DNA of 64,000 bases from Crocodylus rhombifer (Eukaryota; Chordata; Crocodylia; Crocodylidae), in assembly GCA_038503035.1 (NCBI GenBank), contig JAVSML010024002.1, forward strand, positions 934,587-998,586, given 5' to 3'. This document shows, one piece after another, positions 11,703 through 24,265 of the stretch (position 1 is its first letter; each line of letters opens with the position of its first letter). Position numbers and translations under genes: made by a program. The notes under the pieces are model-generated. The model was not told where the DNA came from. It was given only the letters and a program-made list of their open reading frames with translations, and did no database searches.

Positions 11703-14700
11703 CATGCTTCTAAGTGAGGCAAAACAAGTAGAGATAAGGAGTGTATAGAGATTGCTTGGGTTTTTTCCTAGAGGTTTAGATTGTTAAATCACCTGGGTCT
11801 GTTCTCTAGAATTATATAACAGTATTCCTGTGCTCACAATATTATGCTGCTCTTCATTTTCTATATTGCTACTGCACTCCATTTCCAGGAATAAATCAGA
11901 ATGCCCTAGTTGTGATATAAATGCAGATGTTAGTGAGTCCATCATTGTAGCGTAGCTGGCCATTTTGTCAGCTCGCCTCCTGTTCTCTGTCTTCTGTCCG
12001 CATGCTTCTTGTGTGTGCGGCTTAGTGATCACGCTCATAAACCTGCTCAGCTCTAAAGTTAAGTAAAACTTAGGGTTCTGAGTGTGGATTCATGGACAAA
12101 CCAAAACTAGAGTCTCTTGGTGCACAAAATATTGTTAACTGTTATCATGAGACAGTACATCTGTGAAAATGCTATCCCAATAACATTTTGCCATGGCTGT
12201 TGTCATCCTGCAGCTGCCCTTCTCTGTGCTTTCCCGATGCATCAGGAAGGGCAAAATAGACGTCAACTTTTTAGACAATGTTTCAGTTTCAGGCCAGTTG
12301 GTTTCTCTGTTTTGCCTTAATGTAATGATTCTGCGGTTTGTATGAAAGGAATAACTTGTGTTAAAGTTACTGTAAGTTTTGCATAGTGTCCCAGTGGTAG
12401 CTTAACGGATGTCTGAAACCTTACTTTTAGCCAGAAACAGCATTTTTTCTAGACATAACAGTGCTTTCACTTTTTCTTCTATATTCAGGGGGAAGTGTGT
12501 TCTGGCACGGACGTATTGGTTTTTTACAAGGGCGCTGTTCCATCTTTACATAGTTCCACTGTATGACTGCTGACTTGTAGAGTGCTTGTCATCCTATGAT
12601 TTTTCACATTCCATCTTTCCAAGCAACTCGCTGTTCGAGCTAACAAACTATGGAAAGCCAGGTGCTTCTGTCAGCTTGCCCTTCAGCAGTGGTCTGGACA
12701 GTTAGGGGGGGGGACAAAAAAACCTGTTTTAAATTTATATTCCTTGATGTGTGTGTGAGATAAGGTGCTAGTGAGAAATGACATGGGAGATAAGTCTCAT
12801 GTGCAAGAAAGATGAATAAAACGTTTTTAAAATCTAAGCATCTGCTTATTATTTTTAATGATAGGAGAACATTTAATCTCCCAGTTTTAGGCAAAAAAAG
12901 AGCAGATATGAAAAATGCCACCTTTCACAACCTGGGACCAAATTCAGACCTGCTAGTACATAAACCTAATTATAACAAATCTAAATTTGGCCCATTTTAA
13001 TGGATTTTTTAAATGGATTTGGCATTACCTGACCACATAATGAAAAGATATAGTGCAAATGAAGTTCCATATAGTAAAACTTCATTTTCAGTGAAGCAGA
13101 TTGTGTTTGTGTCTGTTTTTTCATGAATTCCCATATGGAAATCACAGTTCTAGTTCCCTCATATCAGCTGTAGTTCTCAAACCGGGTAAAGGGTTCCAGT
13201 CACTATCGTGGGATCAAGGCCAGAACAGAGTTATTCTGTCTATTCTCTTAAAAGTCAAAAGGCCAGACTACCAGAAAAAAATCCCGTTGCTTTTTACAAT
13301 GTCTCATCCACATACCCTATCACAAATTATTTCATCCTACACTTATGATTTTGGGATAATTTATTGTTTAAGCACTGATACAAAATGCACTCATTTGTAT
13401 TTTTACAAAAAATACATTTTAGGTATACCTTTAGACAGGCCACTAGAGATGTTAGCAATGTGTTCCCCATGTGAGTCAATTAAATCAAGTCAATTGAAAG
13501 GCAGACTTTTTGAGTGGATTTTTCTGAGTCTACTTCAGTCTCTGACATAATGTTCCTACAATGGCTACTTTAAAAAAACATGTTTTTTTCTTGATTCCAG
13601 CATGAAATCACAGCATTTCAAATCATCACCAACACCACAGTGAATATGGCTGATCTCTTCCAATGACCTCTGAAGTCATCTGAACTCACAAATAATAATA
13701 ACGTGTGCCAAGTGGCGGTATGATATGTTATGTTAGCCTTTTCCAGCCTGTGAAAAAATAGAACCAGGATAGTTTAAGAGATGACAAAGTGGGAGGCAGA
13801 AACCAGAGAAGGGGGAAGGGAGGACAGAGCAGGTATGAGAGACTGTGAGGAGGAGATCTGAGTTGCACTTGGTAAACTTCAGCTTGCATTCCAACCACTT
13901 CTTTAGATATTGTACAAGATTTTTTTTCAGTAGTTATTAGAGATGGATCTGATCCTCGCAATGCTCGTATGAATCATTTCCTTTAAGAAAAAGACAGCTT
14001 CTATTCTTTTTAAGATGCTTGTACACCTATAGGCAAGAAGTGCCTCCAGGACTGATTTCTTGACTTTTACAAGATAAATTCCCATTTAGAACAGTTGGGA
14101 GTGAGGACTTTGAGCAACTCAAAGGTGTGGTCAGCAATACACATTGAATCCTCATGAATCTGGTTTATAGCCCACTGGATTCAATGGAAAGACTCTCATT
14201 GACTTTCATTCATGTCTCATATAACTGTGTAAGTCAGAACTGCTACAAATTAGTATTACTTGGGTGCGTAAGGATTTCCCATAATAGTGTACGCGATGTC
14301 ACAATCCTGTTTCCCTTCACTCTGTTTCATTCCAAAGTCTGTATTTAGTCACATCTTCTCCTTACTTTGTACATTGTGTCTATATGTACAGGTGCCTGCT
14401 GAGTTGATATGATTTGCCTTCAGTGGAAGAAAGTGTTGTCCTTTTTAAATCAGTTTTTAAATGGACTGGAGCGTTAAAATGCACGGTGCATCCTCCTCCA
14501 TGCCTCAGCCCTGTGCATTAATATATTGCCAATTTATTCGTAATAGAAACTGAGTGGTAAGACAGACAGCATAGTTTAGAGTGGGGTCAGCAACATGACC
14601 TTGTTCACAATCCAGCCAAGTGAAATGAAATAAAATATGGATCATTGCATGAAGGGCATCTATGATTTAACATTTCTCATTGAAACCAAAGGGTTTTACC

Positions 14701-15900
14701 AACAACTGTATCTTTCAGTAGTTTTGATTTTGCTGAATACAACAAAAGAGCAATGATACTAACATTTTTTTATTGGCTAATCCAATTAAATCCCTAGAAT
14801 ACATTCTGAAAGGTAAAAAGATAAGTTTTGTGTTGCAGGGAGGGGGGGTTAAGCCAATAATTTTAGTCAAGATCATAAAAATGGAAGGGGATGTTTATAG
14901 CTAAACCCTGGACAGACCACTGAATTTTTTTTTTAGGGGAAGAGTCAGAGTTAGAGTTATTACAGCTGTTCCCTCAGTTTTAATTCATAACACTAACTGA
15001 AATGTCTTTACAACATTAAAATACATGAGGCATTAGGTTTGCAATATTCATTTTCATGAACAGGGAGGGCTTCAAAGTTGAGCACCCTGTATATTCTTGT
15101 TTCCTCACCCCCTTTTTCACTGGAAATCTTGAACCCTTTCATCACAAGTGGATGCTCTTCCACCCCCTTTTCAGACATATAAAACAAGAGAACACACTTG
15201 GGGGAAAGAGGAATTTATTTCCCTAATGTTTCACAGATTGGATTTCTATGGCTTTTTTAACTTCCTTTTCTGGGAAGCAAGGTAGCAAGGAAATGGGTTG
15301 CTTAAACCCTGACTTAATCTGACAAGAATCTAGTCGGCATTTGTAAAATGGTAACATCTAATAGCAGTTTATTCCAAGCAATTTTAATCTACTCTACTAC
15401 ACTGGGCCAGCATAATCAAAGTGTGATTTTAATAGTGCAGTGTTTTTAGGTCTCAGCTTGATCCTGTGCAATGGAGAATTTAAGCATGTTTTTCCAGACC
15501 ATGTATTTAATGAGACTGGCTTTAATGAGTACACATTTTATAGGGCACAAATTATTTTTTCTATTGTAAAAGAGGCATTTTTTTTTCAAATCTCTTTCAT
15601 TTCAGCCTCTTTTCGGCTTGCTGTATCACTTCCCATTATCTTTCCACCGCAGAGCAAAATAGATTAAATTAAAGGTGAAGATACTTTACAGGGAGAATTT
15701 ATTCTTTAAATCAATTATTTGGAATCAGGTGTTTAGTTGACTGATGGGTGGTTGACGCTTGCTATGCAGAGGTGGCTGTATTACCCTCAGTTCCTACCCT
15801 CAGTGGGGCTTTAAGCATTTGCAAATAGCACCTGGCAGCTTTGAGAATTTGCCTTCCAGATGAGTATTTTAACATGGGCTAGGGAGACCTAATATATTGG
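11703..15900. other. No feature recognised
   Basis: About 4.2 kb. A 149-codon frame at 13101-13550 has no recognisable family and typical chance composition. An AAAAAAACATGTTTTTTT-type palindrome near 13570 is simple sequence. Positions 15759-15783 share an exact 25-mer, inverted, with 18896-18920. Confidence 0.5.
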
Positions 15901-15904
15901 GCTA

Positions 15905-16450
15905 CCTCTTGGAAACAGTGGGGCCACATCTGGAGTACTTTGTCTAGGCTTAGGCCCTGCACTACAGAAAGGATGTGGACATATTGGAAAGAGTCCAGAG
16001 GAGAGCAGCAAAAATGGTTGGAGGGCTGAGGAACACGCCTTGTGAAAAGAGGCTGAGGGAACTGGGCTTATTTAGTCTGGAGAAGAGAAGGCTGAGTGGG
16101 GATTTAATGGCAGGCTTCAACTACCTGAATGGGGTTACAAAGAGGATGGAGCTGGACTTTTCTCAGTGATGGCAGATGGCAGAACAAGGAGCAATTGTCT
16201 CAAGTTCCAGCAAGGGAAGTTAGGTTTGATATTAGGAAAAACTCTCTCACTAGGAGCGTGGTGAAGCATTGCAATAAGCTGAATGTTATGGAATCTCCAT
16301 CCTTGGAGGATTTTAAGATCTGGCTACACAAAGCTTTGTCTGGGATGATGCAGTTGTAGATGGTCTTCTTACTTTGAGTGGGGGATTGGACTAGATGACC
16401 TCCTGAGGTCCCTTTTCTTCCAACCCTAATTTTCTCTGCTTCTCTGTTTC
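15905..16450 (+). mobile_element. CR1 LINE 3' end
   Basis: Truncated copy covering the end of ORF2 and the 3' terminus. It runs from the degraded 'GGGGCCACATCTGGAGTACT' region to the conserved terminus GGACTAGATGACCTCCTGAG then GTCCC and a CTCTG-rich tail at about 16440. The 5' truncation is normal for target-primed reverse transcription. Orientation plus. Confidence 0.85.
15975..16359 (+). pseudogene. CR1 ORF2 C-terminal remnant
   Basis: The frame at 15975-16169 reads [16 protein letters not shown], then [20 protein letters not shown], then a region ending in the LNGV/MELDFS segment. These are the hallmark residues after the reverse transcriptase domain of CR1 ORF2. It shifts into another frame around 16140-16170, where the 16129-16359 frame continues with the REVRFDIRKN segment and SPSLEDFKIWLHKAL. 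So at least one frameshift breaks it. It encodes no enzyme activity: the endonuclease and catalytic palm are missing. Confidence 0.85.
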
Positions 16451-17970
16451 AGTGTGTTGTAACTTCAGGATGTTTGGGGCACATTCTAATCCTATGAGTT
16501 CTTGTATTTGAACAGTCCTATAAATGTAAATATCCCATTCACAAGTCTTATATATTTGTAGTAGTTAATATTTTTTCTCATCATCCTTTTGATATCATCT
16601 CTGATCACCACCTGATATTCTGTTTCAACTATAATAGTACTCTGTAGCCTTGTGAATTCAAGGGAAATCTAATATCATCATCACGCCTTTGCCTCTATCT
16701 AATATATTAGTGTTTCAAAACCACTTTTATTGTAATTTCATAAAGGACAACTTTCAAGCAAAATAAAGTAATGCTGGTTATTCAAAAGCTTTATTTTCTA
16801 TTACTGAACAGTCTGAGTAATGATACAGCACATTAAATAATCAATAATTATGCAATTCAAAAATTGGGTACAAGTGCCACTTTTTTCTTAAGGTGTTCCA
16901 ACAGTGTCCATTGTAAGATCCTGGTTTCAGTTGCTTACAGCTTTTATAAATTAAAATAATTTAGATGGCACTTGTATACCAGCTATCTGATAGGAGCTGA
17001 GGGAGTTTTCTTGATAGTTTTGGTTTAAATTGTAACACCGCTTCCAAGTGTGAGTTTGGGGGAAATGCCTTGTTTTCATTGAAAAACTCAACCATCATTA
17101 TTGTAAAATTTTGGTGAACAGAGGATTATGCTGTATCAGGATGCGCCTTTTGTTATCCGTTTTGTTTTTTTTTAAATTTTCTCCGGTTTATCTGCTCTTG
17201 AAAATCTCAATTCCCACATGCTTAGAAGAGCCATGTTAGACTTTGACAGCTAAAGTCTCCCAAGATTCTGTCTACACTGAGCGTGGTCCATCAATGTACG
17301 GTTCTTGCTGAACAATACATACATTGCCCTCACATAAGTGAACGCACTCCAAAAGAGAGCTCCAGCAGCTGAATATAGCTTTTGCTGTAGTTGCTTCTCT
17401 GTCTTGAACAGGTGTCAGGAGCTAGATTTAACAAAAAAGTATCTCTCTTCCTCCTGTCTCTTCCCCCTACTAGTATTTAGGTAGGATAGATGGGTAGGCG
17501 TAGTTGTCTGTTGATGGGTGAAGATCAGAAGGTGTGGATAGAGGATGGGAGAAAAGCCATACAATAAAATAGCTTAGGGATTGAAGAAAGTTCAGAGGCA
17601 GGAGCTCAAGATGGGGTATTTAGGAATGAAGGGAAGAATGAAGGGCAGGAACAAGAGATGAGAAGAAATGAGAAGAGATGAAAAACATGAGTTATAGGAA
17701 AAGAAAGCAGGATAGGTGGACTGGATCTGGACAGAGAGGGGCTGAGGGAAGAGGGGCAAAAAGATGTGCAGCTGCTTCTCAAAGGGAGATTTGCTTCTTT
17801 TGAGAACATGCAAATTAATTTATTCCTGAGTTTCAATGTTGCTTTTGCATCTAGCAAATCCAATGGCAAATTATCCATCTCTATCTCCTTCTAAAGAGAT
17901 GCTTGTCAGGGCAGCATAAAACATAATACACTATTACTGCTACTAATTACTTTATTTCAAGTTATAGGCT
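16451..17970. other. No feature recognised
   Basis: Unassigned. 17590-17760 is purine-rich on the plus strand (GAAG/GAGA), which creates two overlapping minus-strand frames rich in Ser, Pro and Phe; these are compositional. Confidence 0.5.
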
Positions 17971-17971
17971 A

Positions 17972-18621
17972 GGGACAGAAGTTACACATAAACTAGTTTA
18001 AGTAATCAGAAAATGGTTAAAACCTGTACCAGAACAGAAGTTCAGTATACATGAAACCAGTTTCAAAATAGCTAAAACTGATTTAAGATAAACCTGGGTG
18101 AATGTAGTGTCAGACTTAACTGATTTAGGTCAAACTGCTTTGTGAAACTTCTGTCCCAGACCCCCTCCTGGTTCAAGTTTAATCACAGTCTCCCAGCATG
18201 CTTTGCATGGGCTGGTCTGCTCCAGCAGAGAAGGGTTGGGGTGGGGATCAGGTGGGGAAGGCAGGGACTGCCCCTCCACTTGACAAATCCTTGCTGGGAT
18301 CTGGGGCCAGAGAGGAGTTAAACTTCCCTTCCCCCAAGTCCAGAGCTGCCCTGCCCTGCTAAGCTTGCTTCTGGCTGCAACTGTGGGCTACCTGGCTGCA
18401 ACAGAGGTACCTGGAAACAGAAAGAGGAAGTGATGAGCAACCCTCCAGAGTCCTGCTTTTGTGATTGTGGACTGCAAATCCCAGAGACCCCAGGGGCAGC
18501 AAGAAGAGGAAGCAAATATACAGCCCATACTGGCTATGTGCCAGAGAGCCATGCTGCAGTGCCCCCTGGCTTCTAGCAGGCATGTGGCTGCATTTTGTGA
18601 ATCAAAAGTGAATGTCTGTCC
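17972..18621 (+). mobile_element. TA-flanked inverted-repeat element, copy 2
   Basis: Starts GGGACAGAAGTTACACATAA after TA (17970-17971) and ends in a worn AATGTCTGTCC. An internal inverted end AACTTCTGTCCC closes a 186-bp module at 17972-18157, equivalent to the 184-bp module of copy 1. Homology with copy 1 continues past the module (CTGTCCCAGACCC, then CCCAGCATGCT). The GC-rich middle carries two overlapping minus frames with no meaning. Right TA is lost. Confidence 0.7.
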
Positions 18622-20238
18622 AGTTGTTTCTCAATTTAATCTCTGCAGTTTAGAGTAATCTGCAAAGACTGAATCAAGTCAACTTTGGGCTTTTTGACTG
18701 TATGTACTTAGCCGCAGATTTCAAACTTGCCCATTTGACATGTGAACATCATCATAGTACTGTATGTTGGAGTTCTTTCTTTTATGCCATGTGAAATGAG
18801 AAACGACATCCCAAAAATATAGCAAAATCATATTCATCTTTCAAGTAAATTATTGTATTTAAAACAAATTACATTTAAGATTTCCAGTGCAACCTTAATA
18901 CAGCCACCTCTGCATAGCAAACAGATCTTCTGGTACGTAGTCCATTGCTCTGTGCCATTGCTTTTTGCCTAACAAGCTCTCCCTTCTTCTATATTCAGAT
19001 AAATGCCAAACTACGAGACAGAAAAAAGGGGAAATAAAAACAAAAAAGAGCTACTTGTAGTTTTGTCTGTTTTAACTGTCTTTCTACCAAAAATACATAG
19101 AAGATACTTTGTTTCTTAATGCCCTTTGAACTTAAAACAAAAGCTGCAAAATACCAAGAGCCTGTTGAAGATGTTGATTTGAGGTATTCTGTAAATTTAA
19201 AATAACTTGGTTTCAGCCAATAGAGCTGCTACCAGTTTTCAGTGTTGTAAATCAGAAGGGCATATCTTCACTGAGATTAATAGAACTTGGCCAGTTTGCA
19301 CCAACTGAGGATTTAGATTTGAATCTGTCTCTGAAGCAAGACAGTTAAAAGTATCTGTATTTGTATATTGTTTTAATCCTGTGTTAGACATTTTGTGGAG
19401 CATTCCTATTACCCTTGGAATAACAAATGCCACAATGGGGAATTCTGTCTAAATAAATAGACAGTCTGTTGTTGAATACGATGCAGTTAGCAAAATGGCT
19501 ACAAAGATGCCATCAATTTGAATCAGGAGAATGCTTTTACAAATTGCAAATGTTTTCTGACTTTTTTCTGACTCATTAAACTTTTATGTATCTTGCCAGA
19601 TGTTTAAGACCACAGAGAAAGGCAACTGCATATCAAAACATGGCAAAAAACAAAACAAAACTGGCAGGATAGAAATACTGAGAACTATAGAAGATATTAG
19701 TTCCAAGTAACATGCCCCAAATAGAATATGGTTCTTTCAATATTTATTAAACAGAGATGTCCAATAAGCTGGCATTCAAAAAACATTTGTGTTTCACACC
19801 CAACTGCCAAATATCTGAGATGGCATTTAAGTCTGCAAATTGTGTGGGACTACTTCAATCACTGTTAAATTACAAAAATAATAAACACTGACCTGAAATA
19901 TAATAAAACCACAGTCTCCAGCTCTTTAAATATTTATTAGGATATATAATTCTTGGGGGGGAAAGGATATAATGTTTCAATAGTACTGACTTTTAGAGAG
20001 AATCCTTTGAAATCTCATGTATTTGCCACATTTCTCTACTGTAGTGGTCTGGTTGCTGTCATACTTTTAATAAAATAAACAACTTATTTACTGCATATAT
20101 AATATCACCAATGTATCTGTAACCTATGAAGATCTCTTATTACATTCCCAATGTGGTAGAAAACCACTGGGAATCCAGTGGGAGCTCTCCAAGCTTTCTG
20201 AGCTGTGTAGCTCTATTAGGCTTGCCACTGTATTAGTA
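18622..20238. other. No feature recognised
   Basis: AT-rich. Contains the second, inverted copy of the shared 25-mer (18896-18920). Otherwise nothing. Confidence 0.5.
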
Positions 20239-20275
20239 ATCGCTTCTCGGCCTCTTGAAGGCTCAGATCGAGCGA
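20239..20275 (+). ncRNA. U2 snRNA-like 5' fragment (pseudogene)
   Basis: ATCGCTTCTCGGCCTCTTG followed by GCTCAGATCGAG closely resembles the first 30 bases of U2 snRNA (ATCGCTTCTCGGCCTTTTGG, CTAAGATCAAG). After about position 20275 the likeness stops: there is no clear branch-site pairing sequence, no Sm site and no stem-loops III and IV. I see no snRNA proximal element upstream. It is therefore a truncated pseudogene or a U2-derived retroposon head, not a working gene. A chance match of this length is unlikely but not excluded. Confidence 0.5.
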
Positions 20276-20990
20276 AAACATTTATTCTTCACTGTTCTTG
20301 GTTCATAAAAGCTACTGCCCTGGAACCAAGTCATGCAAGGGGCTGCAACTGTTAGCAGATGATGGAAGATGCTGAGTTTCTACCATGCTGTTGCTACATG
20401 GTGATTATGGATTATGCAGATGAATTTAGCTTTTCTCCAATTCGGCAGTGGATAACCAAGCACTCTGGGTTTGAGTAGAATGCAGAATTTTCTCCAAAAT
20501 GTGTTCCATAAAGAGACAAGTAGATTCTCACCAGTGCCGGCCAAAAGAGCTGAATGGAATTAAAGGTAAAGTAAGGAAAGTTTTGGCAAGATAGATCAAA
20601 AGCCTGCCCCAAAATTAGTGACTTATCAAGGTGGAATAATTCAACACTTGCTAGTTTCTGTTGCCAGCTGCTCTGCCTGTCCTAAGGCTGAACTCTCAGC
20701 CCTAAGGCTGCATACCACAGCCATGCTTGGTGCGAACCAGCCGCTCTCTCAGGAGCTCCTTCCCTGTCATCTACTAAGGAGAATGCCTACCAACCTGAGG
20801 CCCTGGATCTTGAGAGATAAATATACCTCAAGCCCAGACCCCTTCTGGTCAGGTGTCTTCTTGGATTGCTGACTGAGATTTTTCTAGAGCCTTCACTCCT
20901 CTTAAATTGCCAGGTGTGCTAAGCAATCTGTAAGATTAATTTGTAAATTTTATTGATACTTACATGGAATGTACTACAGTACCGTAATCA
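20276..20990. other. No feature recognised
   Basis: A small duplication of CCTAAGGCTG occurs at about 20680-20710. The rest is unassigned. Confidence 0.5.
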
Positions 20991-20994
20991 CTTT

Positions 20995-21246
20995 GGACAC
21001 ATCTGTGCATGCGTTAATGTAGTACACATCTACATGTGCACTAACGTGCAATAACAGGTACCAAACTGAATGTGCTGTAATCTTCACAACTGTGCAGGAG
21101 CACTGGCACATCTTTTCTCCATGACATTAATGTGGAGTAGATTAATTCTGTTGTGCATTAGTGCATTAGACTGGCTTTTGACATGACATGCTAATGTGCA
21201 GCAGAATTAGTCTACTGCGCTTCTAGCGTCTCGTGTAGACGTGCCC
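20995..21246. mobile_element. MITE, 252 bp
   Basis: Left end GGACACATCTGTGCATGC, right end reverse-complemented GGGCACGTCTACACGAGAC: an imperfect terminal inverted repeat. The interior is full of GCATTAG/CTAATGTGCA words in both orientations, so the element is nearly palindromic throughout. No target duplication could be fixed. A related fragment lies at 45983-46200. Confidence 0.55.
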
Positions 21247-22860
21247 TTTTTGTCTTAGTCAAATTCAGCCCCACAATTCTACAGTTTCAATTTCAGAGGC
21301 AATGGTTGTAAAATCATGTGACCAATGAGCAGCAGTCTAGTACTGTGTCTCTGTTGCAACTGATGATAACCTACACTGGGAGTAACTCCTGGTTATGATC
21401 AGACTGAATAAGCAGTGGAAGAAACCTGTCATTTGATATGAGTAGCAGATACTAAACCACAGTACGATAGCAAGGAAGCCTTGCTTCTAATAACATTAAG
21501 CAAAAATAAATCATTATGACCATTAATAATGTGTCTGATGGCATAGAAATACAGTAGCTATGTTTAATTTCTATTGTACTCTCCCATGGTCTGTTGGTCA
21601 TTTTTGCAGTACAGCATAGGATATATTGAATGTAAATGTCAACTACCACACACACTCTGAAATGCTCTTTCCATGGGAAACACATTATTAGGTTCTCGTG
21701 TGCTTCATTCTGTCTCCATATCAAATCTGTCCTTCTGAGGTAATTCTACTTATTGAAGCAAGATGTTCAAAGTGAGCCATTCAATTCCATGGGGGAAGCT
21801 GAGGAGAAAGTAATGGGCTGATAGTAAGATAATGTGCTACTTTAACCTTCCCAACCAATCCTAATAAAAGACTGAAGGCAACTGATCATGTAATTTGCTT
21901 CATATGTACCCACATTCTTAAGCAAAAGCCAAAAGTATTGGAATAGTGTACAAGGTAATTAGGCTTTCAACTGCTGGGAAAGTTTTGTGTAATAATGCAA
22001 GTTGAGATTGTCTACCTATTTTTACCATATGAATTGTCTCCCCCCCCAAATGATCAGAAATTTTGACAGACTGAGACAGACATACGTTTTGTCCAACTTA
22101 TTGCCTGCGTTTGAATACTTTATGGCTCTCAATTCCGCACGTAAATATTTTTTTAATGACATTTTTAAAATTAAAAACAAACCTAGTTCTGGCTTCTATG
22201 TATCTATTTCTGGCTCAAAGTCTAAGGTAGAATTTTATATATCACACAGCTTTTATATATAGTCAGCTTTCATTCAGTAGTTTTCCAGCTTGGGTATTGC
22301 ATTAATATAAGGTCTATATTTCGATGTAGCACATATTAGCTAGGAGGTTAGTGTGTTACTTGTTTAAGTTCAGTTGGTTCACTCTTACCTTGTCCTCCCT
22401 CCACTTTGTTATATGGGAAGAAATTCTGCATTTTGCCCCTCAGAAGTGAAAAGTAACTCCGTATCAAGGGTTGTGGGAGAAGGAGGGATGTATAGCGATG
22501 TTAAGCCACAATTGACCCCTTCCAATCTTAGGCCATCCAAGAGCTGTTAAGGCCTCTGATGTAATTTAGGCAGGTCAGAGAACCTGTCTGCTAGAGAAAC
22601 CTCCTCGGGCTATCTGCATTACAGCAGCTTCTTGGAGCCATGCTAGGGTTTCAGCACTGCCCAGATTCACCGGTGTTGTATGCTGCTTTCTACCCCGACC
22701 AGTTATCTAGCCACATCTCTCTTAACACAATCTGTGCTAGCCAGGGCTTGCAAAGAAGGTATTTAAAGGCAGCTTTTAGAGCTTGTTTTCTTTTGTCATT
22801 GGCCATTTAGTCCCGTGTGAAGGTCCAAAGGGAGAGGTTAAGGGGGATGTGTCTGTCCGC
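21247..22860. other. No feature recognised
   Basis: Unassigned, AT-rich. Short frames only. Confidence 0.5.
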
Positions 22861-22867
22861 TGCCTCG

Positions 22868-22992
22868 TGTCCCGTGCTTAAATTGTGAACTCTGAGGCAG
22901 GGCTGGTTTGTTGGTACATTTGTGATCAGCAGCTGTTATAACAGGGTCATACAAACAATACAAATAAATAAGAGCAATACATAAACTTATCT
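22868..22992 (+). mobile_element. L3/MIR3-like 3' end
   Basis: TTAAATTGTGAACTCTGAGG, CAGGGCTGG, then GGTCATACAAAC and an AATACAAATAAATAAG tail. This order matches a repeat common in amniote genomes (AATTGTAAGCTCTTTGGGGC ... TAATACAAATAAATAA). Whether it is the tail of L3 or of a MIR3-type SINE cannot be told here. Confidence 0.55.
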
Positions 22993-24080
22993 AAGTCATG
23001 TGGACAAAATTTGGGGGTTCTGCTTAGGTTTTTTGCTAGTGTCAGATGGAACAGGAATTGTGTCAAAACAGAAGTTGTGCCAAGATTTATTTTGAAGTGC
23101 AAAGCCAGCTTTCTTTTTTTTAATTTCGACATGGTTTTGCAACATAGGATTTTTGAGATTTTTCTCTCGTAAGCTCTCTGCCTGGTTTAACAATAACACC
23201 ACTGAACTACGTCAAATGCACATGTGGAGTTAAGCAGAAGAGAGAATAGCAGTTGGTATTTTCAGCATTATCGGAGGTAAATTCAGCCTGTGATCAGAGT
23301 TAAGAAATTTAAGTCCAACTATGAAAAAAGCTACATAACAGATATCTATTTCCATGTATAACTCTCTTCCCTGGCTGATTGCTAATGAAGGCATCTTATC
23401 AGGTGTTATCCTCTTATCAAGTTTTCAAGATGCATGTTTAAATAAGTTTGAAGAGAAGGAATTTGCTGGGAAACTGCCTTCTTGCCAGCAGTGCAAAGAA
23501 TCAGTCTTTTGTCAATACGTGCCAGCACATTGACTTTCCTTGCAGAAATTGTTTCTCTTGATATTTTTTTTTTAGCAGGATTGAATGGGAGGAAAACTTT
23601 TTGGGTATGAGCAGATGTCAAAACTGTCTGACAGCTGCATTCCTTGCTTCCAAAATGACAAAATACTACTTGTGTGGTAGGAAAAAGGGGTTTCAATCAC
23701 ACAAAATGGCAGAAGAAAATAATGGACTAGTTCATTTTATGAGTGATTTATAGTTTCTTCCCTAAAACTTCTTTTTTCCCTCTCTAAGTATGTTTTATGT
23801 TATGATCAGAAATTATTATTTCATTGTTTTGCCTTCTACTAACTAAAAGATGGCTGAATAATGAGAAAGCAACTTGGCTTGTTCAGTATTTCCCAATTCT
23901 GATCCACTATTTTGTTGTTCAAATTATTCCTCATTCAGAGTATTTGTCTGAGTACAACGTGTTATAACAATGTTCCTGAATCTCTGAAATATCAAATTGC
24001 ATAATGTATCACCATTTCATTCAGGATTCATGTTCTTTCCTGTTACTTTTGTTATGCACGTGCATCTAGAGCCCTCAGTT
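22993..24080. other. No feature recognised
   Basis: Unassigned AT-rich DNA; the longest frame is 96 codons (23406-23696, minus) without a recognisable domain. Confidence 0.5.
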
Positions 24081-24084
24081 TAGA

Positions 24085-24265
24085 TTGGATCCTATCCTGA
24101 TTTGTGGTAGAGAAACACAGAGAGATTCTGTACCCCAGAGATCTTATCATTTAAACAGTTCAGAGAGACAAACATATTTATTATCCCCATTGTACAAATG
24201 GGAATTAAGGCAGTGGGGGTTTAAGTGACTTGATCAGTGTCATTAAAGAATGCCCTAGACGAGTG
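24085..24265 (-). mobile_element. MIR-type SINE fragment
   Basis: Reverse-orientation MIR blocks in order: CCCCAGAGATCTTATCATTT, TTATCCCCATTGTACAAATG, GGAATTAAGGCAG, TTTAAGTGACTTGATCAGTG. The match to 'TTATCCCCATTTTACAAATG...TTAAGTGACTTGCCCAAGG' is clear. Confidence 0.7.

Noticed and set aside
13101..13550. 149-codon plus-strand frame
   Set aside because: No similarity to a known family, no splice or promoter context, composition like chance AT-rich DNA.
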